A stretch of 64,000 nucleotides of DNA from the NCBI RefSeq assembly GCF_014217565.1, contig NZ_CP043661.1:2728001-2792000 (forward strand), given 5' to 3'. Below are positions 32,169 through 40,842 of this stretch, in pieces; the first letter of the stretch is position 1; each line of letters begins with the position of its first letter. A program made the position numbers and the translations under genes. The notes under the pieces were generated by a model. The model did not search any database, was not told the origin of the DNA, and saw only the letters and a list, made by a program, of their open reading frames with translations. This stretch comes from Kribbella qitaiheensis. GTDB taxonomy: Bacteria > Actinomycetota > Actinomycetes > Propionibacteriales > Kribbellaceae.

Positions 32169-32957
32169 TCACTGTCGGTCGGGAAGTCCCCACGATGACG
32201 TTGGGTGTTGTCGGCGTCGATGGTCGGCGCCACGACTCCGAGGTGGTGACAGACATGGAAGACCGCAACCAGATCGAGCAGACAAGGCCCTCCTCATACC
32301 AGTCAATCGCCACGAAGACGGCACGCCATTCAATGGCGCTGCGAACAATGGCATCTGCCATGTAGCCGGCACCTGCACGTTTGGGCGCTCTTCCAGCTCG
32401 GCGCGACGACGGGCCTGGTGCCGAGATGAAATCCAACTCCTCCAAGAGACCAGCTCGTCCAGGACCTCGCGTGGCATCTTGACGAAGTATGTCTGCTGAG
32501 CCCTCAAGGATCGCTTGTCACTGAATCCGAATGCAAAGTACAGCGTGCCCAGGTATCGACTTTCCAGGTCGGCCTGGACGTCTCGCAGCGCCATGTCGTG
32601 TGCACGGACGTCTTCGACGGTGATCGGCTCGATGAACGGCGTGTAGTTCTCCAGCGGCATCCGCCAGGCAGGCCGTGCATCAAGCGTGCCCCTGATGCGT
32701 CCGACAGTGCCCCGTGCCTGCCAGGAGATGTTCGTGTCCTCGTAAACACCGGTAGCAATCGACCAGCCGACGATGGCAGGCTCACCGATCAGAGACTTGT
32801 GCCAGTGCAGAACGATGTCTCCAGCCTGTACATGGGTTATGAGTTCGTAGCCCCAGTACGGCAGGCCTGCCTGTTGTGTGGTCGGCGCGAAGAGGTCGCT
32901 ACCAAGGTCCGAACGATCCGTGATCTCCATCCAGTACCGCTGCTCAGGGTCACCCAA
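32169..32957 (-). CDS. EVE/PUA-like domain protein, probably decayed at both ends
   Basis: 262 codons from TTG 32957. An upstream in-frame TGA and the lack of a ribosome site suggest the true 5' end is lost. The N-terminal part, EQRYWMEITDRSDLGSDLFA, then VQAGDIVLHWHKSLIGEPAI and VGWSIATGVYEDTNISWQA, looks like the EVE-type domain seen in front of HNH or DUF3883 nuclease-like domains of defence proteins. After about residue 165 the sense frame is lost. A neighbouring frame (about 32330-32390) has ADAIVRSAIEWRAVFVAID, like the start of DUF3883. A broken restriction-like gene is the best reading. Confidence 0.45.
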   Translation of the reverse strand: MGDPEQRYWMEITDRSDLGSDLFAPTTQQAGLPYWGYELITHVQAGDIVLHWHKSLIGEPAIVGWSIATGVYEDTNISWQARGTVGRIRGTLDARPAWRMPLENYTPFIEPITVEDVRAHDMALRDVQADLESRYLGTLYFAFGFSDKRSLRAQQTYFVKMPREVLDELVSWRSWISSRHQARRRAELEERPNVQVPATWQMPLFAAPLNGVPSSWRLTGMRRALSARSGCGLPCLSPPRSRGADHRRRQHPTSSWGLPDRQ

Positions 32958-33375
32958 CCACCATTCGTTAATAGCACGGTGAGGAGCATGCCACCGTCAC
33001 TTGGGATGTACACCGGTGGCGGCGCATGCGAAAGCTGACTCTTCCATGCCATAGGCGGGAGCCATCGCCGAGCTGTACACGGTGTGGCACTTGATCCCTT
33101 GGCTGCAAGGCGATCTCGACCTTCTGATTGCAGCGCGTTGCATCCGGTTTCGAGCCGCTCCACCTCCGAGGCTCGGGACGGAGACCTTTGGAGTGGCCAA
33201 CCGCTGTGGCAGCGAAGACGGTCAGGCCGCGCTGTGCACACTGCAATACCTGCCGAGGCACGAGCACTCCGGTCGCGGCCCGCGGTCGATGAGCCGCGAC
33301 GAAGGAGCGGCGGAACCGGGTGGGTGGGAGCGCCGACGAAGGAGGTGCGTGGGTGCTTTCCCCCGTCGTACGAGG
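32958..33375. other. Intergenic between the EVE-like gene and tRNA-Leu; no gene seen
   Basis: About 420 bases with no convincing coding frame, terminator or repeat. It abuts the 3' end of the tRNA, a favoured integration point. I looked for a repeated copy of the tRNA 3' end elsewhere in the window and found none. Confidence 0.4.
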
Positions 33376-33456
33376 TGCCCGGGACGGGATTCGAACCCGT
33401 ATGCCTTTCGGCTGCGAGGTTTAAGCTCGCTGCGTCTGCCGTTCCGCCACCCGGGC
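33376..33456 (-). tRNA. tRNA-Leu (anticodon TAA)
   Basis: 81 nt on the minus strand. Acceptor arms GCCCGGG and CCCGGGC pair perfectly, with A as discriminator. The anticodon stem-loop is CGAGCTTAAACCTCG with TAA in the loop. A long class-II variable arm (GCCGAAAGGC) fits Leu, and the T arm CGGGTTCGAATCCCG is canonical. CCA is not encoded. Confidence 0.95.
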
Positions 33457-33489
33457 CGACGTCAGGGGATGACGATACAAGGAATGGGC

Positions 33490-34551
33490 CTAGAGGTAGA
33501 CCTTTCGCGGGTACAGAGCGTGTGCGCCTGCGACTCGGTCGAGGAAGAGCAGGCCGGAGCAGTGGTCGAGCTCGTGCTGGATGGCGCGGGCTTCGAAGGC
33601 GTCTGTGGTGAGGCTGACGGAGTCCGTCGTGCCGGGGAGGACGCCGGTGACGGTCAGCCGCGTGGCTCGTTTGACGTCGCCGGTGAGGTCCGGGACGGAC
33701 ATGCAGCCTTCGCGGGCCTTCTCCTGGCGGGTTGCCTCGACGACGACTGCGTTGCAGAGGACGAAGACGCCGTGGCAGGTGCGGGTCTTCGGGTGGCCTG
33801 TCACGTCCAGGGCGAACATTTGGGCGGCCATGCCGACCTGGGGTGCTGCCAGTCCTACACAACCGGGCGAGACGCGCATGGTGGCGACGAGATCGGCGGC
33901 GAGGGCGACCATCACCGGGTCGAGCGGGTCGATCTCGGCGCCTTCGGTCGCGAGGACAGGGTGCGGCGCGCGGATCACCTCCAGGACATCACCCACGAGG
34001 CCGAGCTGGGCGGGGCTCCAGCTAGCAAGGATCTGGTTCAAATTCACAGGTCGTCGCTCTCGGGCCGGGCGCAACGTGACGCCGACGCCGAGTTCCTCCG
34101 CGGTGATCTCCAGGGCACGCTGCAGCAGCTCGAGATCGGCGTTCGCGGGGATCTCGACCTCGGCGGTGAGCACGTACAGGGCGCCGCTGAGTCGCGTGGT
34201 CAGGTCGGTGATGGTGCCGCCGACGGTCGCGACCATCCGGGTGACGGCGGAGACGATGCCCGGCCGGTCCGCGCCGTGCACGCTGAGCATGTACGGCGCC
34301 CCGACCGGCGCGTGCGCCTGCTCGGGGCCCATCTCACGGACCGTGATCACCAGCTCGCCACGCAGCGGCTCCAGCGCCTCCTTGACCGCGGCGAACTCCC
34401 CGGAGCAGACGATCATCATCGCGAAATGACCGCGCAGCAGCGTCATCGAGGAGTCCTCGAGGTTCACGCCCGTACCGGCGAGTGCCTCGGTGACGTCGGC
34501 GATGATGCCCGGGCGGTCCGGGCCGATGACGGTGACTGCGAGCTGACTCAT
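33490..34551 (-). CDS. ACT-ACT-peptide deformylase fusion protein
   Basis: ATG 34551 (MSQLAVTVIGPDRPGIIADV); 353 residues. Residues 1-75 and about 85-165 are two ACT domains of the glycine-cleavage-regulator type (GPDRPGII and GADRPGIV are the ligand loops). From about 185 to the end is a complete peptide deformylase: motif I GCVGLAAPQVG, motif II EGCMSVP (metal Cys) and motif III QHELDH (two metal His and catalytic Glu). PDF removes the formyl group from nascent proteins; ACT domains bind amino acids. A single polypeptide combining both suggests allosteric control or a non-ribosomal substrate. It lies 33 bp from the tRNA and is divergent from a two-component system. Confidence 0.85.
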   Translation of the reverse strand: MSQLAVTVIGPDRPGIIADVTEALAGTGVNLEDSSMTLLRGHFAMMIVCSGEFAAVKEALEPLRGELVITVREMGPEQAHAPVGAPYMLSVHGADRPGIVSAVTRMVATVGGTITDLTTRLSGALYVLTAEVEIPANADLELLQRALEITAEELGVGVTLRPARERRPVNLNQILASWSPAQLGLVGDVLEVIRAPHPVLATEGAEIDPLDPVMVALAADLVATMRVSPGCVGLAAPQVGMAAQMFALDVTGHPKTRTCHGVFVLCNAVVVEATRQEKAREGCMSVPDLTGDVKRATRLTVTGVLPGTTDSVSLTTDAFEARAIQHELDHCSGLLFLDRVAGAHALYPRKVYL

Positions 34552-34655
34552 GGCGGAGAACCTACCTGGCCGAAAGTCTCGACCTGCCGCGACTTCGGTA
34601 TCCGGACACCCGAGCTGCCACCCGACCACCCCGCGGCGCCACTATCGTCGGAGCC

Positions 34656-35780
34656 ATGACCGGTACCACGCACCGCAGGCGGAGCCGCCGCGACTGGGTG
34701 GTCGACACGCTCATCTTCGCCTTCGCCCTGCTGGGCAGCCTCCTCCTGTACGACGCGGGCGAGCACGACCCGATCTCGTCGGACCTGCTCGCGGTCGACT
34801 TCGTCAGCGGGATCGCGCTCTGCATCACGCTCTGGTTCCGGCGTCGCTGGCCGGTCCAGCTGGCGATCCTCGGAGCCCTGGTCACGACGTACTCCGATGC
34901 CGCCGGCGCCGCCACGCTCGTGCTGGTCATGACCGTGACCATCCACAAGCCGCTCCGCGCGACCGTGTGGGTGTTCCTGGCGAACGCGGTCAGCATCGTG
35001 ATCTACACCGGAATCCGGCAGAAAGCGGAGCCGTGGGGCGTGACCATCGGCTTCTCGGTGGCGATCTATGCGGCGATAGTCGGCTGGGCACTCTACATCC
35101 GGTCCCGGCGTCAGCTCCTCCAAACCCTGCGGGACAGGGCTGATCGCGCCGAGACGGTCGCCCGGCTCCAGGCGCAACAGGCCCAGGGCAGAGCTCGTGA
35201 AGAGATCGCGCGCGAGATGCACGATGTACTCGGTCACCGGTTGTCCCTGCTCAGCGTGCACGCGGGCGCACTTGCCTATCGTCCCGACGCATCGGCGGAA
35301 GAAGTCGGCGGCGCAGCCGAGATCATCCGAGCCAGCGCACACCAGGCCCTGCAGGATCTGCGCGAAGTGATCGGCGTACTCCGCGCGCCGGTCGGCGAGC
35401 TCCCGCAGCCCACCTTCGCGGATCTGCCCATCCTGGTCGAGGACACCCGCAAGGCCGGCCTCCCGGTCGAACTCGACTTCGATGCCCCCGGCCCCCTTCC
35501 GGAGCACGTCGGGCGGACGGCGTACCGGATCGTGCAGGAAGGTCTCACCAACGCGCTCAAGCATGCGCCCGGCGAGCCGGTCCGGGTTCGCGTGGTCGGT
35601 GCCCCGGGCAACGGGCTGGAGGTCCAGGTGATCAATCCGGCGCCCAACCGGCGTACCGGCGACGGCCAAGGATTGATCGGGCTGACCGAGCGGGCAGCGC
35701 TGGTGGAGGGCCGGCTCGAACACGGCCGGACCCCTGCGGGCGACTTCCGGCTCGCCGCTTGGTTACCGTGGCCCGCATGA
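34656..35780 (+). CDS. NarL-type sensor histidine kinase
   Basis: 374 residues. The N-terminal third has several membrane helices (LIFAFALLGSLLLY, WPVQLAILGALVTTY, WVFLANAVSIVIY, AIYAAIVGWALYI). A short coiled linker follows, then the HisKA_3 box EEIAREMHDVLGHRLSLLSV with phospho-acceptor His near residue 188, and an HATPase domain (YRIVQEGLTNALKHA, GQGLIGLTERAALV). The stimulus is unknown and is probably sensed in the membrane. Its stop overlaps the ATG of the response regulator, so the pair is co-translated. Confidence 0.9.
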   Translation: MTGTTHRRRSRRDWVVDTLIFAFALLGSLLLYDAGEHDPISSDLLAVDFVSGIALCITLWFRRRWPVQLAILGALVTTYSDAAGAATLVLVMTVTIHKPLRATVWVFLANAVSIVIYTGIRQKAEPWGVTIGFSVAIYAAIVGWALYIRSRRQLLQTLRDRADRAETVARLQAQQAQGRAREEIAREMHDVLGHRLSLLSVHAGALAYRPDASAEEVGGAAEIIRASAHQALQDLREVIGVLRAPVGELPQPTFADLPILVEDTRKAGLPVELDFDAPGPLPEHVGRTAYRIVQEGLTNALKHAPGEPVRVRVVGAPGNGLEVQVINPAPNRRTGDGQGLIGLTERAALVEGRLEHGRTPAGDFRLAAWLPWPA

Positions 35781-36442
35781 CGATTCGGGTCCTGATCGTG
35801 GACGACGATCCCCTGCTCCGGGCCGGGCTCAAGCTGATGCTCGGCGGTGCGCCGGACATCCGCGTGGTCGGCGAGGCGAGTGACGGCAGCGGCGTATCAG
35901 GCCTGATCGAGCAACTCTCCCCCGATGTCGTGCTGATGGACATCCGGATGCCGGGGATGGACGGGCTGACCGCGACCGAAGCCCTTCGCCGCCGGTCCGG
36001 CGCCCCGGAGGTCATCATCCTGACCACGTTCGACGCCGACGAGCACGTACTACGGGCGCTCCGCGCGGGCGCGGCCGGGTTCGTCCTCAAGGACACCCCA
36101 CCGGCCGAGATCGTGGAGTCGGTCCGCCGGGTCGTGAACGGCCAACCGGTGCTGTCCCCCTCGGTGACGAAGCGCCTGATCAACCGGGTAGCGGCGTCCG
36201 GGCAGGACCAGCGCAAGGCGAAGGCGACGGATCGGCTGGCCGGGCTGAACGACCGGGAACGCGAGATCGCCGTCGCGGTCGGCGAGGGCAAGTCCAACGC
36301 GGAGATCAGCGCGACCCTCTATCTCAGCGTCCCGACGGTGAAGACCCATGTCTCGCGCATTCTCACCAAGCTGGACCTGAACAACCGCGTCCAGATCGCC
36401 CTGCTGGCTCACGACGCGGGCCTGCTCGACGAGAGCCGCTGA
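35777..36442 (+). CDS. LuxR/NarL-family response regulator
   Basis: ATG 35777 overlaps the kinase stop (ATGA); 221 residues. The receiver domain has the acidic pocket VLIVDDDPLLRAGL, phospho-acceptor Asp in DVVLMDIRMPGMDG, and LKDTPP with the conserved Lys. The C-terminal LuxR helix-turn-helix is LNDREREIAVAVGEGKSNAE and VPTVKTHVSRILTKL. It forms a cognate pair with the kinase; targets are unknown, though the GH92 gene just downstream is a plausible one. Confidence 0.9.
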   Translation: MTIRVLIVDDDPLLRAGLKLMLGGAPDIRVVGEASDGSGVSGLIEQLSPDVVLMDIRMPGMDGLTATEALRRRSGAPEVIILTTFDADEHVLRALRAGAAGFVLKDTPPAEIVESVRRVVNGQPVLSPSVTKRLINRVAASGQDQRKAKATDRLAGLNDREREIAVAVGEGKSNAEISATLYLSVPTVKTHVSRILTKLDLNNRVQIALLAHDAGLLDESR

Positions 36443-36548
36443 CCTCGGACCTCTGGGCGTTGGCGGTGAGACGACGCTCGCTGGTCACCCACTGGCCACC
36501 ATTTCCCCTTAGCGTGGGGTAATCCGCCCGTCCCCGGAAGGCTTACCC

Positions 36549-38924
36549 ATGCGCCTGCTCGTCAGTGGTCTCGTCCTCACCCTGCTCGCCCCCGCTCTAC
36601 CAGCCGCGGCCCAGCCGTATCCCCCGCCGGTCAGCGGTCCCGCGATCGTCGCGGACCCGGCGGCGTACGTCGATCCGTTGATCGGGTCAGCCAGGGACGG
36701 GAACACCTGGCCCGGCGCGGTCCGGCCGTTCGGGATGATCTCGTGGAGCCCGACCAGCACCCGCGGCGACCAGACCAGTACCGGCGCGGCCAACGGCTAC
36801 CAGTACGACGTGACGCGGACCCGCGGGTTCAGCCTCACCCACGTGAACGGCGCGGGCTGCAACCCGGGTGCCGCCGGCGACGTACCGATCCTCCCGTACG
36901 CCGGGGAGGTGGACTCGTCGCCGACCGCGGACACGACCGACGCGAAGTACGCGAGCAACTTCAGCCACGCCGACGAGATCGCGAAGCCCGGCCGGTACAC
37001 GGTGACCCTCGACAGCGGAGTGAAGACAGATCTCGCTGTCACCACGCGGGCCGGAGTCGGCGAGTTCACCTTCCCAGCGGGGAAGCCTGCCAACCTGTTG
37101 TTCCGGACGTCCAACTCCTTGAACGGCAGCCAGGACGCCGAGATCACGATCGACGCGGGCCATCGCAAGGTGACCGGATCCGTTCTGACCGGTGCTTTCT
37201 GCGGTCGCCGGGCCAATGGCGGGATCAACAACCGCAAGTCGTACTACCGGCTCTACTTCACCGCCTCCTTCGACCAGCCGATAGTTGCCAATGGCACCTG
37301 GAAGGACAGCTTGCTGTCTCCGGGGAGCACCACGACAACCGGCGGCGAGGGCTACGCGACCGGCGCCGACCGGGCCGGGCGTGGATCCGGCGGCTATGTC
37401 GGCTTCGCGCCAGGAGCGAAGGTACGGATGCGGCTCGGCATCTCGTACGTGAGCCTGGCCGGAGCCGAACTGAACACGGCCGTCGAGCTGCGACCAGGTG
37501 CGACGGTCGACCGGATCGCCGCCGACGGCTATCGGGACTGGAAGAACGAACTGCAGAACGTCCGGATCGGTGGCGGTTCCGAGGCACAGCGGACCACCTT
37601 CTACACCGCGCTGTACCACGCGATGCTGCAGCCGAACGTGTTCAACGACGTCGATGGCCGATACCTGGGCAGCGACCAGGCGATCCATCGGCTCGCGCGT
37701 GGCCAGCGAGCGCAGTACGGGACGTTCTCCGGGTGGGATCAGTATCGGGCCCACATCCAGTTGCTGGCGTTGCTGAAGCCGGAGATCGCGGGTGATTTCG
37801 CGCAGTCGATGTACCAGTTCGCCCAGCAGAACAACGGGATCTGGGACCGGTGGTTGCACAACAACGGCGCGACCCACGTGATGACAGGCGATCCCGCGGC
37901 GCCGACGCTGGCGACCTTTGCTGCGATGGGGGTTCGCAACTTTGACGCCAAGGGTGCCTATGAGTCTCTCCTCAAGCAAGCGACCGTGCAGAATCCTCAA
38001 GCCGAGAACGACAGTGGTTGCCCTGGGCAATGTACTGGGCAGCGGCCGGCACTGAACACCTACCTGGCCAAGCATTATGCGCCGCAGGACGCCTGCCATT
38101 GCTGGGGTGGAGCGGCGGAGACGCTGGAGAACTCGCTCGCGGACTTCTCTCTCGGGCAGTGGGCGACGAGGCTCGGGCGACCTGAGGCTGCGGCCCTGGC
38201 GGATCGCGGGACCTGGTGGAAGAACACCTTCAACCCCGCCGTCGGGTACCAGCAGGCGCGGAAGGCGAATGGCACTTGGCAGCCCGGGTTCACCCCGTCG
38301 ACCGATGTCGGGTTCGCCCAGGGCTCGAGCGCGACGTACACCTGGATGGTGCCGCAGGACGTGTCCGGGCTCGCTACGACGATGGGGCCTGACGTAGTAC
38401 AGAGGCTGGACGGGTTCTTCCATGACGCGGCGGGAAACTGGGCCGTCAAGGGCGGGAGCGCGCTCCGGTACGACCCGACGAACGAGCCCGGGTTGCACAC
38501 GCCGTGGCTTTACAACGGGCTCGGGGTTGCGTGGAAGACGCAGGCGACGACTCGCGAGATCGTCGACACGGTCTATGGGACCGGGCCTAGCGGGCTGCCG
38601 GGCAACGATGATCTCGGGACGTTGTCCGCTTGGTATGTGTTCGCCGCGATCGGGTTGTTCCCGCAGACGCCGGGGCGGGCCGAGTTGCTCGTCGGGAGTC
38701 CGCTGTTCCCGAAGGTGGAGCTGCGCCGGAGCAACGGCGTACGACTGACTGTCGAGGCTCCGGCGACGTCCGATGCCGACCAGTACGTGCAATCACTGAC
38801 CCTGAACGGCAAAACGCGGGCCGAGTCCTGGCTGCCGGAGTCGTTCGTGCTGAAAGGAGGCCGCATCAGCGTCGGGCTCGGAGCGACCCCGACCAACTGG
38901 GGCACCCCTCCCACCGACCACTGA
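36549..38924 (+). CDS. Secreted GH92 alpha-mannosidase
   Basis: 791 residues with a Sec signal (MRLLVSGLVLTLLAPALPAA). The GH92 N-terminal sandwich starts DPLIGSARDGNTWPGAVRP with GFSLTHVNGAGC. The (alpha/alpha)6 domain has YGTFSGWDQYRAHIQLLALL, the catalytic-region AAETLENSLADFSLGQWA and the signature GNDDLGTLSAWYVFAAIG. GH92 enzymes are calcium-dependent inverting exo-mannosidases acting on alpha-1,2/1,3/1,6 mannosides, probably fungal or plant mannan here. It ends 9 bp before a strong terminator. Confidence 0.9.
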   Translation: MRLLVSGLVLTLLAPALPAAAQPYPPPVSGPAIVADPAAYVDPLIGSARDGNTWPGAVRPFGMISWSPTSTRGDQTSTGAANGYQYDVTRTRGFSLTHVNGAGCNPGAAGDVPILPYAGEVDSSPTADTTDAKYASNFSHADEIAKPGRYTVTLDSGVKTDLAVTTRAGVGEFTFPAGKPANLLFRTSNSLNGSQDAEITIDAGHRKVTGSVLTGAFCGRRANGGINNRKSYYRLYFTASFDQPIVANGTWKDSLLSPGSTTTTGGEGYATGADRAGRGSGGYVGFAPGAKVRMRLGISYVSLAGAELNTAVELRPGATVDRIAADGYRDWKNELQNVRIGGGSEAQRTTFYTALYHAMLQPNVFNDVDGRYLGSDQAIHRLARGQRAQYGTFSGWDQYRAHIQLLALLKPEIAGDFAQSMYQFAQQNNGIWDRWLHNNGATHVMTGDPAAPTLATFAAMGVRNFDAKGAYESLLKQATVQNPQAENDSGCPGQCTGQRPALNTYLAKHYAPQDACHCWGGAAETLENSLADFSLGQWATRLGRPEAAALADRGTWWKNTFNPAVGYQQARKANGTWQPGFTPSTDVGFAQGSSATYTWMVPQDVSGLATTMGPDVVQRLDGFFHDAAGNWAVKGGSALRYDPTNEPGLHTPWLYNGLGVAWKTQATTREIVDTVYGTGPSGLPGNDDLGTLSAWYVFAAIGLFPQTPGRAELLVGSPLFPKVELRRSNGVRLTVEAPATSDADQYVQSLTLNGKTRAESWLPESFVLKGGRISVGLGATPTNWGTPPTDH

Positions 38925-38932
38925 AGACGCTG

Positions 38933-38977
38933 ACGTCCGAAGAAGTGGAGTACACGTCCCTCCGCTTCTTCGGACGT
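38933..38977 (+). terminator. Hairpin terminator after GH92, first of two
   Basis: 18-bp stem: ACGTCCGAAGAAGTGGAG pairs with CTCCGCTTCTTCGGACGT with one G-U pair; 9-base loop. Confidence 0.75.
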
Positions 38978-38982
38978 AACCA

Positions 38983-39026
38983 GCGTCCGAAGGGGTGAGG
39001 GGCAGGACCCTCGGTTCTTCGGACGC
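38983..39026. terminator. Second tandem hairpin between GH92 and ndh
   Basis: 10-bp outer stem GCGTCCGAAG / CTTCGGACGC with an imperfect inner stem (GAGGG / CCCTC). It shares the GTCCGAAG word with the first hairpin and lies 7 bp from the ndh stop, so it probably serves the minus strand. Confidence 0.6.
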
Positions 39027-39032
39027 AACGCG

Positions 39033-40343
39033 TTACTTGGAGCCCGCCGCCCGGCGGAACTCGTCGTTGGGGGTTTGCAGGCTGCCGAGGCTGGTGACCT
39101 CGCGGCGGAAGAACAGCGCGAGGGTCCAGTCGAGGATGACGCGGGCCTTGCGGTTCAAGGTGGGGACGCGGGAGACGTGGTACGTCCGGTGCAGGAACCA
39201 GGCCGGCCAGCCCTTCACCTTCACGCCGTACAGCTGCGCCACGCCCTTGTGCAGGCCGAGGCTCGCCACTGAGCCGACATACTTGTGCTCGTAGTCCTGC
39301 GGCGCCTGCCCGTCGACCACCCGGAGGATGTTCGAGGCGAGGCGACGCGCCTGGCGGACCGCGTGCTGGGCGTTCGGAGCGCAGAACGCGCCGGTGTCGG
39401 AGGTGAGGTCGGGGACGGCCGCGTTGTCACCGGCGGACCAGGCGTCGTCGAGACCCTCGATCCGCAGGTTCGCGAGGCACTTGATCCGGCCCTTGTCGTC
39501 GCGCGGGAAGTCCGTGTTCGCGAGCGCCGGGTTCGCCTTCACGCCGGCGGTCCAGACGATCGTGTCGGCATCGAACTCTTCACCGTCGTCGAGGACCACG
39601 TGGCCCTTCTCGCAGGACTCCAGCCGGGTCTCCAGCTTGATGTCCATGTTGCGCTTGCGCAGCTGCTCGACGGTGTACCTGCCGAGGTCCTCACCGACCT
39701 CCGGGAGGATCCGCCCGGTCGCCTCGACCAGCACCCAGCGCATGTCCTCGGGCTCGATGTTGTCGTAGTACCGGGTGGCGTAGCGGGCCATGTCCTCGAG
39801 CTCCGCGAACGCCTCGACGCCTGCGTATCCACCACCGATGAAGACGAAGGTCAGCGCGGCCTTGCGCAGCGCCGGGTCGGGCTGGGACGACGCGACGTCG
39901 AGCCGGTCGAGCACCTTGTTCCGCAGGGCGATGGCCTCCTCGACGTTCTTGAAGCCGATGGCCTCCTCGGCCAGACCCGGGATCGGCAGCGTCCGGGCGA
40001 CGGAGCCGAGCGCGACCACGATCTGGTCGTACGCGAGCTCGTAGTCCGGGCCCTCCTCCGGCATCACCTTCGCGACCTTGTGCGCGTGGTCGATGCCGGT
40101 GACCCGGCCGGTGACGACGCGGCAGCCCTTGAGTGTCTTGCGAAGGGGCACCACGACGTGCCGCGGCTCGACCGAACCGGCCGCCGCCTCGGGCAGGAAC
40201 GGCTGGTAGGTCATCACAGATCTCGGGTCGACGACCGTGACTCTGATCCTGCCCCGCCTGGCGGCCTTGCGCAGGCCGTACGCGGTGTACATCCCGACGT
40301 AACCGCCCCCGACTACGAGGATGTGCGGTACCTGGGCTGTCAT
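39033..40343 (-). CDS. ndh: Type II NADH dehydrogenase (NDH-2)
   Basis: ATG 40343 (MTAQVPHILVVGGGYVGMYT); 436 residues. The two nucleotide-binding motifs are VVGGGYVGMYTAYGL (FAD) and FVFIGGGYAGVEAFAELED (NADH). TIVWTAGVKANP and AWSAGDNAAVPD are the usual NDH-2 signatures. The C-terminal amphipathic region (WPAWFLHRTYHVSRVPTL) would dock on the membrane. The enzyme passes electrons from NADH to menaquinone without proton pumping. A Rex-like site about 60 bp upstream suggests control by the NADH/NAD+ ratio. Confidence 0.9.
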   Translation of the reverse strand: MTAQVPHILVVGGGYVGMYTAYGLRKAARRGRIRVTVVDPRSVMTYQPFLPEAAAGSVEPRHVVVPLRKTLKGCRVVTGRVTGIDHAHKVAKVMPEEGPDYELAYDQIVVALGSVARTLPIPGLAEEAIGFKNVEEAIALRNKVLDRLDVASSQPDPALRKAALTFVFIGGGYAGVEAFAELEDMARYATRYYDNIEPEDMRWVLVEATGRILPEVGEDLGRYTVEQLRKRNMDIKLETRLESCEKGHVVLDDGEEFDADTIVWTAGVKANPALANTDFPRDDKGRIKCLANLRIEGLDDAWSAGDNAAVPDLTSDTGAFCAPNAQHAVRQARRLASNILRVVDGQAPQDYEHKYVGSVASLGLHKGVAQLYGVKVKGWPAWFLHRTYHVSRVPTLNRKARVILDWTLALFFRREVTSLGSLQTPNDEFRRAAGSK

Positions 40344-40400
40344 CCGGCTCACTCTCCCTGAGTGGTGTTCCAACTTCATGTCTACTTCAGGATAACGCGC

Positions 40401-40418
40401 TCGTGAAAACTTTCACAA
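40401..40418 (-). promoter_or_regulatory. Rex operator upstream of ndh
   Basis: Minus strand TTGTGAAAGTTTTCACGA. The actinobacterial Rex consensus is TTGTGAA-N4-TTCACAA; 13 of 14 arm positions match. Centred about 67 bp before the ndh start codon. Confidence 0.75.
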
Positions 40419-40842
40419 GGGCTCTTCCGGGTGATCTCACACACCGGAATTCCCCCGTCCGAGGGAGGCCATCACTGCCCTATCGTGCGGCCTACCCGCG
40501 CGCAGAACCAGCCAACCCACTACCCGGTACACAACCGCAAACCCCTGTACTGCGAACAGCCCCAACGCAGCTCCTGCGTCGCCGCTCCCACCTACCCGGG
40601 ACGCCGCTCCTCCGTCGCGGCTAGACAACTGCGAGGCGGCTTCCGAAGCGGCCCTCATCAGGTGGCGCTGCGACTGATGACGCTACGGTCGACTTGCAGC
40701 CCGTGCGGAAGGCCGCCCATCCGCTGGCCCCGCGATCACCGCGTGGCCCCCGAGACCAGCCGTGCCAGCAGAGGCAACTGGGTCCGGGGCAGCTCGTGCT
40801 ACGCCGCCCCGGAATCGACGCTGCCGCTGTACCGGAGGGGTG
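40419..40842. other. Intergenic, no gene supported
   Basis: About 420 bases between the ndh promoter and the AbiE-type toxin stop. Several short overlapping frames exist on both strands, but none has a recognisable domain, good ribosome site or codon bias. No repeat or hairpin stands out. Confidence 0.4.

Noticed and set aside
33361..33470. Possible attachment site with a duplicated tRNA 3' end
   Set aside because: The tRNA end was looked for to the left of the tRNA and no second copy or integrase gene was found.
33082..34659. 525-codon plus-strand frame
   Set aside because: It runs antisense through the tRNA-Leu and the ACT-deformylase gene; composition is typical of a shadow frame.
36687..38792. 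701-codon minus-strand frame
   Set aside because: Antisense to the GH92 gene, with Arg/Gly/Pro-rich composition and no domain.
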